DNA of 64,000 bases from Brevundimonas sp. MF30-B (GTDB lineage Bacteria > Pseudomonadota > Alphaproteobacteria > Caulobacterales > Caulobacteraceae): contig NZ_CP038440.1 in NCBI RefSeq assembly GCF_004683885.1, positions 654,001 through 718,000 of the forward strand. The letters run 5' to 3'. Every line of letters starts with the position of its first letter. Positions within the stretch are counted from its first letter, which is position 1. The position numbers were made by a program, and so were the translations under genes. The notes under the pieces are model-generated. The model was given only the letters and a program-made list of their open reading frames with translations, made no database searches and was not told the DNA's origin. Positions 9,074 to 16,099 of this stretch are shown here, one piece after another.

Positions 9074-9973
9074 CTATGCAGCGATCCCGTCCACCATTTC
9101 GACGAGATCGTCAGCCGACAGGTGGCCGTATCGGTCGGCCGTAATCTGGATGCTGGCGTGACCGGCGAGCTTCGACACCATGGCGATGGGAAACCGCTTC
9201 ATGGCCTTGGTCAGGGTGGTGTGCCGCGTGGTGTGGTAGCGGACCAGCGCGAAGTCGTAGCCGCGCGCCGCCATGTCCTCGCGCACCGCCTTCCACATCG
9301 CCCAAAGGGTCCATGGCTCGAACGGGAACAGCGGCCCGTTGCCCGCCTGTAGGCGCAGCGCGGGAAGCAGCGAGACGATATCGGCCGTGAGCGGCACGAT
9401 CCGGGGTTTCTTGGTCTTGGTCGTGTAGCGTTCGAAGATCACGAAGTGTCGGGCCACGCCATCGACCTCGCGGCGTTCGATATGGCCCGGCCACACCCGC
9501 AAGGCTTCGCCCCGCCGACAGGCCGTCGCCAGAAGGAAGCGGATCAAGGCGTCGTAGCGGCTCCAGTCGCGCCACGGTTCGGCAATCCGTCGAACGGCGA
9601 TGACCTCGAACAGGGCTGCGATCTCGTCATCGGAGATCACGCGCTCCTGAATGTTGTCGATCTCAAACGTCGGGAATGTCGGCTTGGCCTTGAGGACGGG
9701 CGATCCGTTTTCGGCGGTCATCTTCGTTGCGATAGTCAGGGCGTTCGACAGCGTGTCCAGCTTGCGCTTGACGGTAGCGGGCGCCGCTGGCCGCTTGCCG
9801 AACGTCTCCAGTTCGGACGCCAACCGCTTGAGCCGCGTGTAGTGCAGCCCGTCGATGTCCTCGTCGCCAATCAGGGCGTTCAGATGCTTGATGTTGGTGC
9901 GGAGCGTCGCCTTGGCTCTTAGCCCGCGCCACTCGTGCAGTTCGCAGTATCGCAGGAGCGCGCGGACCTTCAC
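9074..9973 (-). CDS. Tyrosine recombinase (phage-integrase family)
   Basis: A 299-residue tyrosine recombinase, with an N-terminal SAM-like core-binding region (1-90) and a catalytic domain. Visible catalytic residues are Arg153 in ACRRGEAL, the Lys region TTKTKKPRIVPL, H247-x-x-R250 in YHTTRHTTLT, His272 in LAGHAS and Tyr282 in ADRYGH. It starts with GTG overlapping the TGA of the upstream winged-helix gene. It converges on the serine integrase. Since that enzyme explains the att sites, this one may resolve dimers or catalyse another reaction. Confidence 0.9.
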   Translation of the reverse strand: MKVRALLRYCELHEWRGLRAKATLRTNIKHLNALIGDEDIDGLHYTRLKRLASELETFGKRPAAPATVKRKLDTLSNALTIATKMTAENGSPVLKAKPTFPTFEIDNIQERVISDDEIAALFEVIAVRRIAEPWRDWSRYDALIRFLLATACRRGEALRVWPGHIERREVDGVARHFVIFERYTTKTKKPRIVPLTADIVSLLPALRLQAGNGPLFPFEPWTLWAMWKAVREDMAARGYDFALVRYHTTRHTTLTKAMKRFPIAMVSKLAGHASIQITADRYGHLSADDLVEMVDGIAA

Positions 9974-10359
9974 GGCTTCTCCTTAAGAGCCTTGGCGATC
10001 CGTAGCGCGACGGCCTCACCCTCTGGCGTCAACCGGATGAACTTGTGGCGCCGGTCATCCTCATTCTCTTCGACTTCCGCCCATCCGAGGTTGGTCGGCT
10101 GCTTCTTCGTAGGCTTGAGAAAGATTTGGTAGGACCGGCCGATGCTCTGGCCGAGCAGATCGCCGCCGCTTTTGTCTTTGCCGACTTCCTTACGGAGGGC
10201 GGCGATGGTGATGTCGTGACCGAGGCTCACCTTCTCGACGATCATGGCGAACACGAGCAGTTGCCGGATCGTGACCCGCTCCGGCAGTTGGAACGCCAGT
10301 GCTTCAAGAGCGGTAGCGAACTGCGAGAACGTCTGCGTTTCGGTCTTGAGAGAGGGCAT
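9970..10359 (-). CDS. Winged-helix-like phage regulator (MarR-like C-terminus)
   Basis: A 129-residue protein. The N-terminal half has a helix-rich stretch (ERVTIRQLLVFAMIVEKV, then a TIAALRKEVG helix), and the C-terminal half resembles a MarR wing and helix (DRRHKFIRLTPEGEAVALRIAKAL). I chose the ATG at 10359, 6 bases after AAAGGATTC, a ribosome-binding context shared with other genes in this prophage. Its stop overlaps the tyrosine recombinase GTG, so the two are co-transcribed. It could be a recombination directionality factor or lysogeny regulator; neither is proved. Confidence 0.65.
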   Translation of the reverse strand: MPSLKTETQTFSQFATALEALAFQLPERVTIRQLLVFAMIVEKVSLGHDITIAALRKEVGKDKSGGDLLGQSIGRSYQIFLKPTKKQPTNLGWAEVEENEDDRRHKFIRLTPEGEAVALRIAKALKEKP

Positions 10360-10494
10360 GTCCGAATCCTTTGGCACGAGGCGCAAAGGATGCGTCGGAA
10401 TAGCCTTCGCCTCAACGAACATATCAAGTGCCTCGCTCAGGAAATACGTGCGTTGACGGTATTATTGACGCCAACGCACATATTGGTCAACCCG

Positions 10495-11019
10495 TCAGCT
10501 TGGCTTTCCGGCAAGGGTCTCGATGTCGTCAAAGATGGCTCGCCATTCCGCCGGTGACATTTCAACCAAGCCGAGGAAGCGGAGATAATAGGCTCCTTCC
10601 GAAGCAAGCAGAGCCAGACGGGCTGACGCAGACTTGGCGGACAGGTCGCCGAAACGCGCACGATACCAATCGCGCACCGTCGCGGTATGCGTAGGCGAGG
10701 ACATTAGTGCCGCCATGAGGTTCGTGATCTGACGCTCGGCATTGTCGCCAAGTTTGCGGGTAGCTTGAACATGTCCTCGGATTGGGCCGTATTCGCCCGA
10801 AAGCCGGGCAATTTCAGCGTCATCAGCTTTAAGCCAACGATCAAGCATGGCCGCAATGAGATCGTCCTTGGTTCCAAAAGCAGATTGGACGCCGCCCTTC
10901 GATATGCCCGCAGCAGCCGCGACGGCACCGATAGAGAGTGCTGACGCTCCTTCCTGATCCACGATCCTCTGCGCGGCATCCAACACTGCGGCTTTATCGA
11001 CGGATGGCTTTCGACCCAT
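10495..11019 (-). CDS. TetR-family repressor (phage cargo)
   Basis: A 174-residue protein with a TetR-type N-terminal HTH: VDKAAVLDAAQRIVDQEGASALSIGAVAAAAGISKGGVQSAF-like spacing, recognition helix around residues 33-45. The C-terminal ligand domain resembles TetR_C proteins linked to SMR and MFS exporters. The ATG at 11019 has GAGGG upstream. It is divergent from an SMR exporter, with a perfect palindrome between them, so it probably represses both genes until an exported compound binds. Confidence 0.9.
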   Translation of the reverse strand: MGRKPSVDKAAVLDAAQRIVDQEGASALSIGAVAAAAGISKGGVQSAFGTKDDLIAAMLDRWLKADDAEIARLSGEYGPIRGHVQATRKLGDNAERQITNLMAALMSSPTHTATVRDWYRARFGDLSAKSASARLALLASEGAYYLRFLGLVEMSPAEWRAIFDDIETLAGKPS

Positions 11020-11040
11020 GGAACCCTCTTGCAACTTTTC

Positions 11041-11056
11041 GAATACGAGCGTATTC
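11041..11056. promoter_or_regulatory. TetR operator (perfect palindrome)
   Basis: GAATACG-AG-CGTATTC is a perfect 7-bp inverted repeat with a 2-bp spacer in the 74-bp divergent region between the tetR and SMR genes. Its position fits autorepression and repression of the exporter. Confidence 0.78.
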
Positions 11057-11093
11057 CAACCGTAGTGCTGATGCAACGCCTTCGGAGGATGTT

Positions 11094-11411
11094 ATGAGTT
11101 GGGTCTACCTGCTGCTGGCTGGGATTTTTGAGATCGGATGGCCGGTGGGTCTGAAGATGGCTCAGGTTCCCTCCACAAGATTGAGCGGGATCGCGACCGC
11201 CGTGTTCTTCATGGGGGTCAGTGGCTTTCTCCTTTGGATGGCTCAAAAGCAAATCCCAATCGGGACCGCATATGCGGTTTGGACCGGCATCGGTGCAGCC
11301 GGGACATTCCTCGTTGGGGTCATGATCTACGGCGATCCGACTTCTTGGATGCGCTGGTTTGGTATCGCCCTAATTATTGGCGGCGTGGTCGCGCTCAAGA
11401 TGGCCCACTAA
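11094..11411 (+). CDS. SMR-family exporter (phage cargo)
   Basis: A 105-residue, four-helix SMR protein: AGIFEIGWPVGLK in helix 1 with the essential Glu, and PIGTAYAVWTGIGAAGTFL in helix 3. The GW after the glutamate and overall look place it near the Gdx/SugE side of the family, though the Pro after GW differs from the host copy at 5902. The ATG has GGAGG at 7 bases. It is controlled by the adjacent TetR and may give the lysogen export of a cationic compound. Confidence 0.9.
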   Translation: MSWVYLLLAGIFEIGWPVGLKMAQVPSTRLSGIATAVFFMGVSGFLLWMAQKQIPIGTAYAVWTGIGAAGTFLVGVMIYGDPTSWMRWFGIALIIGGVVALKMAH

Positions 11412-11414
11412 ACC

Positions 11415-11633
11415 TCAATCGACGCCCCGCTGGATTAGGTAGGCTTCAATAAACAGGGCGGCGTCATGGCCGTCCTGTTCCATCTTTGCGAGGTGGTTTT
11501 CGAGTTCATGCAGCCGGGTCCGCGTTTGGCTGATATCGCCTCGTGTCTTCAATGCTGCGGCCTCGGCCCGTTTCCACATGTCCCACATGATGGCGAGACG
11601 TTGGGGCGTCAGTTCCTCGGGCGCGTAGGTCAT
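11415..11633 (-). CDS. Small coiled-coil protein, unknown function
   Basis: A 72-residue protein (MTYAPEELTPQRL start) with a central heptad-like helix from about residue 18 to 52 (RAEAAALKTRGDISQTR, then LHELENHLAKMEQ). The ATG at 11633 overlaps the stop of the upstream 55-residue gene, which decides the start. It is part of a minus-strand chain with the HNH gene. Function unknown. Confidence 0.6.
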   Translation of the reverse strand: MTYAPEELTPQRLAIMWDMWKRAEAAALKTRGDISQTRTRLHELENHLAKMEQDGHDAALFIEAYLIQRGVD

Positions 11634-11797
11634 GACCGCCCCCTGACCATGGTCCAGAGTTGGCGAAGGATCGTGCACTCACGGGCGTCGCGGTCCCGCT
11701 CGCGAGCGAGCCGGTTGCGGTGCCATTCGTCGCGCCGTTGATTGATGATGTCGGCTGCTTCCTGCGCCGAGACGGGGTTGCCGTTGTAGTGGAACAT
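11630..11797 (-). CDS. Small basic protein, unknown function
   Basis: A 55-residue Arg-rich protein (MFHYNGNPVSAQEAADIIN, then an Arg/Glu-rich helix). The ATG at 11797 overlaps the TGA of the HNH gene by four bases, and its own stop overlaps the next gene. The tight coupling supports it as real although it is short. Function unknown; nucleic-acid contact is possible from its charge only. Confidence 0.55.
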   Translation of the reverse strand: MFHYNGNPVSAQEAADIINQRRDEWHRNRLARERDRDARECTILRQLWTMVRGRS

Positions 11798-12303
11798 CAC
11801 GCGACCCTCGTGACGGTCCAAGAGCCGTCGTCGTTCGCGGCGTCGGGGATGTCGAATGTGCCGGGGAAGCGGCGGTTGGCGTCCCAGACTATACGCTTGA
11901 TGCTGTTGCGATTGAGTGGGTTCGAGCGGAAGGCTTGGCCTACCTCAAGAAGCTCCCAAGGGTAGATCAAAGGGCGCCCGCCTCTGCTCACGCCCATCGC
12001 GTGGCTGTCGCGTAGGTTCTCGGATCGCGTGGCGTATCGCAGGTTCGACGGTCGGTTGTCAGTCTTGATGCAGTTGCCGTGTGCGATGTCCAAGCCGTCC
12101 GGGCGTGGCCCGTGGAAGGCTGCGGCTACCAGACTGTGAACAGTCACTGTGCGGCATCGCGTGTCAGACCCGCGCTTCACCTGCACGATGTGATAGCCCA
12201 TCGTATGGGGCTGCGGTTTGAGGATCACTCCGCGCGGGCTGCGGATGCGCCCGAGGCTTGAGGCTTCGTAGTCAGAGCCGGGGATCGGCTTCCAAATCTC
12301 CAT
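11797..12303 (-). CDS. HNH endonuclease with NUMOD4 domain
   Basis: A 168-residue protein. The N-terminus carries the NUMOD4 pattern EIWKPIPGSDYEASSLGRIRS; the middle has the HNH core with VHSLVAAAF, DIAHGNCIKTDNRPSNL and RYATRSEN. The C-terminus includes a short helix (NRNSIKRIVWDANRRF) that could be a modular DNA-binding repeat. Such enzymes are free-standing homing-like endonucleases in phages. An in-frame TTG at 12315 is possible, but the ATG at 12303 fits the conserved N-terminus. Confidence 0.88.
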   Translation of the reverse strand: MEIWKPIPGSDYEASSLGRIRSPRGVILKPQPHTMGYHIVQVKRGSDTRCRTVTVHSLVAAAFHGPRPDGLDIAHGNCIKTDNRPSNLRYATRSENLRDSHAMGVSRGGRPLIYPWELLEVGQAFRSNPLNRNSIKRIVWDANRRFPGTFDIPDAANDDGSWTVTRVA

Positions 12304-12310
12304 TGTTGTC

Positions 12311-12356
12311 ACCAAAGAAAAAGGCTCGCCGGGATGAAGCCAGCGAGCCTTTCTTT
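12311..12356 (-). terminator. Bidirectional-looking terminator upstream of HNH gene
   Basis: A perfect 9-bp stem AAGGCTCGC / GCGAGCCTT (12321-12329 with 12343-12351) is flanked by T-tracts on both strands. On the minus strand it ends transcription from the gene at 12473-13015. Confidence 0.8.
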
Positions 12357-12435
12357 TTGAACATCAGACGGAGAATCCTACGTTCGAAACATCGGCCCGG
12401 TCACGGTCTTCATCCCCGCTCGCGGTCTATGTTTC

Positions 12436-12448
12436 TATTTAGTCAGCG
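12436..12448 (-). promoter_or_regulatory. Intergenic 13-bp motif copy 1 (candidate phage promoter element)
   Basis: On the minus strand this reads CGCTGACTAAATA, identical over 13 bases to 22696-22708. It lies in the AT-rich gap between a terminator and the end of the 12473 gene. Its shape loosely recalls the CACTAAAGGGA core of T3-type promoters. Promoter activity is a guess. Confidence 0.3.
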
Positions 12449-12472
12449 ACCCCAATCCAGTCACCCGGCCGG

Positions 12473-13015
12473 TCAAAAGTCGTCGATGATCCCCTCGACC
12501 GGCTTGTCGATGCACTGGCGCCGGAAACCGATCTCCCATGAAGACGAGCCGTCATAGATCGTCGCCCAACCGCCCGTGCCATAGAACGGACGGAAGTCGC
12601 TGTAGCCGCCAAAGGCGTTCTTCGCGTTCACCTCACCGCAAATGACCGCTGCGCCGTTCTCGAACCGCGTGTATCCGACGCGGCGAAACTGCGCGCTGTC
12701 GGGGTCATTCAGCAACATCAGCAACGCGCGCTTGGTTTCGGCACGAGTGGAAGCCGCTTGGCCATGGATATCCGACATGGCTCCGTCGCTTGCAGTCGGC
12801 TGAACAGGCCCCTCTCCAGCATCGCGAACCGGCTCCGATTCCTCGATCACGACTTCCGGGGCTGACGCCGATGGCGTGGTCGCCGGAGCGGCAGCAGGAG
12901 GCGCCGATGCATGAGCTTCCTGACCGCCCGGCGGGTGCGTGACCATGAAAGTCACGGTTCCGGCCACAATCGCGGCGGTCACGGCGATGACGATGGTGTT
13001 CGCTGTCTGGTTCAT
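12473..13015 (-). CDS. Membrane-anchored protein of unknown function
   Basis: A 180-residue protein with one N-terminal membrane helix (about 6-26), a long Pro/Ala/Ser-rich linker (about 30-60) and a C-terminal domain with LNDPDSAQFRRVGY and a CGEVNAKNAFGGYSDFRPF motif plus a second Cys near the end. This layout, one helix plus a low-complexity spacer, points to a periplasmic domain. I recall similar DPxSAxFR...CGxVNAKN domains in hypothetical proteobacterial proteins, but no function. Confidence 0.7.
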   Translation of the reverse strand: MNQTANTIVIAVTAAIVAGTVTFMVTHPPGGQEAHASAPPAAAPATTPSASAPEVVIEESEPVRDAGEGPVQPTASDGAMSDIHGQAASTRAETKRALLMLLNDPDSAQFRRVGYTRFENGAAVICGEVNAKNAFGGYSDFRPFYGTGGWATIYDGSSSWEIGFRRQCIDKPVEGIIDDF

Positions 13016-13090
13016 CCCAGAAGATCACCACGGGTTGTCTGGAAAACCGGTGAAGCTTCATCACTAACGGGTGGTTGCCGAAGGCCAGCC

Positions 13091-13126
13091 CAAAAGAAAA
13101 AGGCCCCCGGATCGCTCCGAGGGCCT
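13091..13126 (-). terminator. Terminator after the 13147 gene
   Basis: A 12-bp stem with one mismatch (AAGGCCCCCGGA with TCCGAGGGCCTT) and a TCGC loop. On the minus strand it is followed by TTTTTCTTTT. It lies 20 bases after the stop of the upstream minus-strand gene. Confidence 0.82.
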
Positions 13127-13146
13127 TGGCTTGATCTAACTGGCGA

Positions 13147-13542
13147 TCAGTCGTCGATGCCGGGGAGCGGCTGGCGCACCCGGTGCAGCCCGCCCGCCTT
13201 CTCCCACGCACCCTTGCGGTGGCGCGCGGCGGTCTGGGTGATGTTCAGGGCCTTGGAAGCACGGTTATAGCCCGCGCCCATGTCGAACAGGCGGTAGAGG
13301 ACTTCGACGCCGCGCTCCGTCAGGTTCGCCCCGTTCTTGTTCGCCGGGTCTTGGCACTGCTCGAACGTGGGAATCTTGATCGACGCTGCGGTGTCTTCAG
13401 CCGTGTGGCCCATCGCGCCGATCATGCTCATGAGCTTGGCTTCAAGCTCGTCCGCCGAGCGATCCGCGAAGTCGTGCATCTCCTTGCGGTGGGTTTCGGC
13501 GATACCGCGCGCGATCATCACGGGGTTGTTCAGGTCAGTCAT
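13147..13542 (-). CDS. Phage protein with possible C-terminal helix-turn-helix
   Basis: A 131-residue protein beginning MTDLNNPVMIARGIAE. The C-terminal third (LYRLFDMGAGYNRASKAL, then NITQTAARHRKGAW) looks like a helix-turn-helix of the kind that reads DNA. The ATG at 13542 is preceded by AAAAGGATTCC. It is monocistronic, with its own terminator. It could be a regulator of the accessory or lysogeny genes; nothing firmer can be said. Confidence 0.6.
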   Translation of the reverse strand: MTDLNNPVMIARGIAETHRKEMHDFADRSADELEAKLMSMIGAMGHTAEDTAASIKIPTFEQCQDPANKNGANLTERGVEVLYRLFDMGAGYNRASKALNITQTAARHRKGAWEKAGGLHRVRQPLPGIDD

Positions 13543-13666
13543 GGGAAAGGAATCCTTTTCCGGGGTTGCCCCGCGCACATGGAGTGCGTGAGGACAGCAC
13601 ACGAAAGGTGTGCTGCACCCCCTGTCTACAAACTGTAGACCCCTGCGTCAATGCCTACTCGTGCAG

Positions 13667-14218
13667 TCAGTCGAGCGTCCGAAGGTCCATCGCCTTGTAT
13701 GGGTCCATCCCCGAAGCCAGCCGCTCACGGATCACCTCGATGTGTCGCAGCGTCTTCGCTGGATCAGGCCGGATACCCGCACCGATCTCGAACCCTTTGC
13801 GGGTGTGGCGATATTTGTTGTCGTCCTGCCTAACCGTTTGGATGTCAGGGTCGGGGATAAACTGGAACCGCGACGGCTCGCCGGGGATCGGTGTGATGCA
13901 GCGATACTCGCCGCCGACGTTGACGACGGCATGAAGGACATAGTTGCCGGTCGGCTCCCGCATCCAACCGGTGACAGACTTAGCGGTCCCGGTCGGATCG
14001 TTCCGTTCATACCAAGCGCAGTTGTCATGGCAGAGCCGGGGCTTCATGCGCGCCCATTCGAGCCGTTCGGCCGACTCTCGCTCGACAGTCACGGCGGGCA
14101 GGGCCTCCACCTCGGCAACCGTTCGGGCCTCGGCTTCCGAAGGCGGGAATGACCACATGTCCAGCACGCGGCTGAACTCCGCGCGCAAGGCCGCATCCCG
14201 CTTCTTCGCTTCGCCCAT
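13667..14218 (-). CDS. Phage protein of unknown function
   Basis: A 183-residue soluble protein (MGEAKKRDAALRAEFS start). It contains a CHDNCAWYERNDP segment with paired cysteines and a histidine, and a beta-rich middle (GNYVLHAVVNVGGEYRC). GGAGG lies 6 bases before the ATG at 14218, so I prefer this start over the ATG at 14224, which would touch the SD. Unknown family. The promoter side faces the palindrome array at 14278-14457. Confidence 0.65.
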   Translation of the reverse strand: MGEAKKRDAALRAEFSRVLDMWSFPPSEAEARTVAEVEALPAVTVERESAERLEWARMKPRLCHDNCAWYERNDPTGTAKSVTGWMREPTGNYVLHAVVNVGGEYRCITPIPGEPSRFQFIPDPDIQTVRQDDNKYRHTRKGFEIGAGIRPDPAKTLRHIEVIRERLASGMDPYKAMDLRTLD

Positions 14219-14277
14219 ATCCATCCTCCGTCCAGCCGCCCGACGTGGGCGACCCGCGCCGCCGCCGCAACCCCGCT

Positions 14278-14457
14278 CCCTCTATTAGAGAAATGGTTTG
14301 GCGCCGACGAGGAACGAGGCGGGACAAACCTATGTCCCTATTGTCGAGCGAACCGTAGGTGACGCTCTCTATTAGAGGGAACCGATCAAATCCGTATGGG
14401 CCGAGGGTGCTCCCTCTATTAATATATTAGTATTCGTAGGTATTAATAGAGGGAGCA
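14278..14457. repeat. AT-rich palindrome array (candidate origin or operator)
   Basis: Two copies of the palindrome CTCTATTAGAG occur here, flanked by CC or CT and GA or GGGA. They are followed by a large inverted repeat (14410-14457) whose 16-bp arms GCTCCCTCTATTAATA and TATTAATAGAGGGAGC are perfect. Spacing is about 85 and 46 bases. No open frame covers the block. Iterated palindromes in an AT-rich patch suit a replication origin or a multi-site operator. Confidence 0.65.
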
Positions 14458-14474
14458 TCTCTCCCGGCGAATAG

Positions 14475-15134
14475 TCAGAACGAAACCGGCTCGCCCGTGG
14501 ACCAGTGGTCCAGCGTGTCGGACGACGATGAACGCGAGTGCAGGACGCCGTTTGCTTTGAGAGGCTTGCCCTTGGCGTCCAGCGTGTCGAACGGCGCCAG
14601 CCAGAAGTGAGCGTTCGGCGAGTAGATCATCGCCGTGTTGGCCTCGATGTCGATCCAGACGACATGCTGATCGTTGTAGGTGGACCCCATGCCCGCGCCG
14701 GTGTGCATGAACACGCCAACATAGCCGGAACCTTGATCGGCCAGTGCCTCCACGACCGCCAGCGTAGCCTCCGAGAACTTGGCCTTTGATTTCTTCGCCG
14801 TCTTCAAGGCGACATCATGGGGCCAGAGCGTCGCGGTCGCCTTCCAGTTCGGCCGCTTCCAGTTCGGATGGTCGCCTGTGTAGGCTTGCACGGTGATCTT
14901 GTGCCGGAACTTCGGTTCAGGGCCGTTGTCGAAGACCGTCGCCTCAAGGGCCAAGATCGTCTCCAGCGCGGGCAAGGGCGTCACGGCCGATGCGCGAACC
15001 TTGTGGTGACGGTCGGCGATGATCTCGCACCATCGAAGGAAGTCAGGGTTCTTGTAGAGGACGGAGTTCAGAAGGGCGTTGTCCCGCCCGAGGAAATCGA
15101 GTTCAGCCACGACGGCTGCAAATGGGTCGTTCAT
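14475..15134 (-). CDS. Phage protein of unknown function
   Basis: A 219-residue soluble protein. It begins MNDPFAAVVAELDFLGRDN and includes the stretch ADQGSGYVGVFMHTGAG and a C-terminal Ser-rich tail. I do not recognise the family. The ATG at 15134 has no clear SD; a GTG three codons upstream (15143) is an alternative. A terminator hairpin (15151-15182) lies directly upstream on the same strand, leaving almost no room for a conventional promoter. Confidence 0.6.
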   Translation of the reverse strand: MNDPFAAVVAELDFLGRDNALLNSVLYKNPDFLRWCEIIADRHHKVRASAVTPLPALETILALEATVFDNGPEPKFRHKITVQAYTGDHPNWKRPNWKATATLWPHDVALKTAKKSKAKFSEATLAVVEALADQGSGYVGVFMHTGAGMGSTYNDQHVVWIDIEANTAMIYSPNAHFWLAPFDTLDAKGKPLKANGVLHSRSSSSDTLDHWSTGEPVSF

Positions 15135-15140
15135 CAAAAT

Positions 15141-15182
15141 CACAAAACAAAAGGCCCCGCGAGTGGAAGATCGCAGGGCCTT
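15141..15182 (-). terminator. Terminator between small phage genes
   Basis: The stem AAGGCCC-c-GCGA / TCGC-a-GGGCCTT has one internal mismatch. On the minus strand it is followed by TTGTTTTGTG. It would end transcripts coming from the 15333 and 15551 genes. Confidence 0.75.
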
Positions 15183-15332
15183 AAGTTTTCGGATTTGATG
15201 ACAGAACCGAGTATACGATCCTGACGATATTTATCCAATATCTAAACGGCCCTGTTGCGAAGCTTCCACCCAACGGAACAGGTTATAAACCTATTTAGAC
15301 GGAAGGGGCCGTTTGCTGCCATATCTTTCGGA

Positions 15333-15551
15333 TCAGGGCAGGGGCTTAGCCGTCGTAGCGACGTTCCCTTGCAAGGCCGCCGCGAACAGTTCGGCCGCGT
15401 TGTCAGCGGTTTCCTCGTCCGGGTAGTGGGCGATGAAGATAATGTCGCCGGTGTCGGCGTCCGAGATAGCGACGGGATGCGTGTTGCCGTGCCGGAAGGT
15501 CTCGATCTCTTCGTGCATGGCGATTTTCAGCTTGCGGGCGCGGGTAGCCAT
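15333..15551 (-). CDS. Small phage protein, unknown function
   Basis: A 72-residue protein: basic start (MATRARKLKIAMHEEIETF), then a compact alpha-beta segment (VAISDADTGDIIFIAHY) and a final helix. The start overlaps the stop of the upstream lipoprotein gene, suggesting coupling. The 180 bases downstream of its stop hold a terminator and AT-rich sequence. No known family. Confidence 0.6.
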   Translation of the reverse strand: MATRARKLKIAMHEEIETFRHGNTHPVAISDADTGDIIFIAHYPDEETADNAAELFAAALQGNVATTAKPLP

Positions 15552-16027
15552 CAGTTGACCTCGTAAGTGTCGTTCGTGACCGGCTCGCCGCCCATGAACG
15601 TCTGGATGTTGATAGTGGAGCCATCGACGGTGAATCGGATGGTGTCTTCATTGCGCCAGCGACCGGGCTGGCCGTCCATAACCGCCCGCCATTCGGCCGT
15701 GCCGTTGCCGACGCGGCATTCGTTGGTCCAGACGGTGCCGTCGTCGCGACGATAGCGAACCCGGTGGATTCCGGCGTTGGTCGAGATCACGCGGATGATA
15801 GCCGGATCGCGACCGTTCAAGCTTGCGATAGCAGCACGGCAGACGCGCCCGGCGTCCTCATCCGACAGGCTAACCGGCGTCGGCTCCGGCGGCAGGAGCG
15901 CGCGGGCATTCGCAGTCGCCTCCTGCAATTCGGCCGTGCTTTCCGTCAGGTTCTCGCGCGCCTGTTGGTCTGCATCGCCGCAAGCGGCCAACATCGTGAG
16001 CGCAGACAGCGCAGCAAGTCGTTTCAT
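15551..16027 (-). CDS. Phage-encoded lipoprotein, unknown function
   Basis: A 158-residue protein with a lipoprotein signal: MKRLAALSALTML followed by lipobox LAAC at residues 13-17, then a helical linker (QQARENLTESTAELQEA) and a beta-rich domain containing two further cysteines (CRAAI and NECRVG). The ATG at 16027 has GGGGG upstream and gives the proper signal peptide. Lipoproteins expressed from prophages often alter the envelope or block superinfection; here that is an inference. Confidence 0.75.
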   Translation of the reverse strand: MKRLAALSALTMLAACGDADQQARENLTESTAELQEATANARALLPPEPTPVSLSDEDAGRVCRAAIASLNGRDPAIIRVISTNAGIHRVRYRRDDGTVWTNECRVGNGTAEWRAVMDGQPGRWRNEDTIRFTVDGSTINIQTFMGGEPVTNDTYEVN

Positions 16028-16099
16028 AGTTTCCCCCTCTAAAGCTGTGTGTGGTTCTAACGTGAGGGTTGCGGACGGCAAGCCGTCCGCGTCCCAAGA

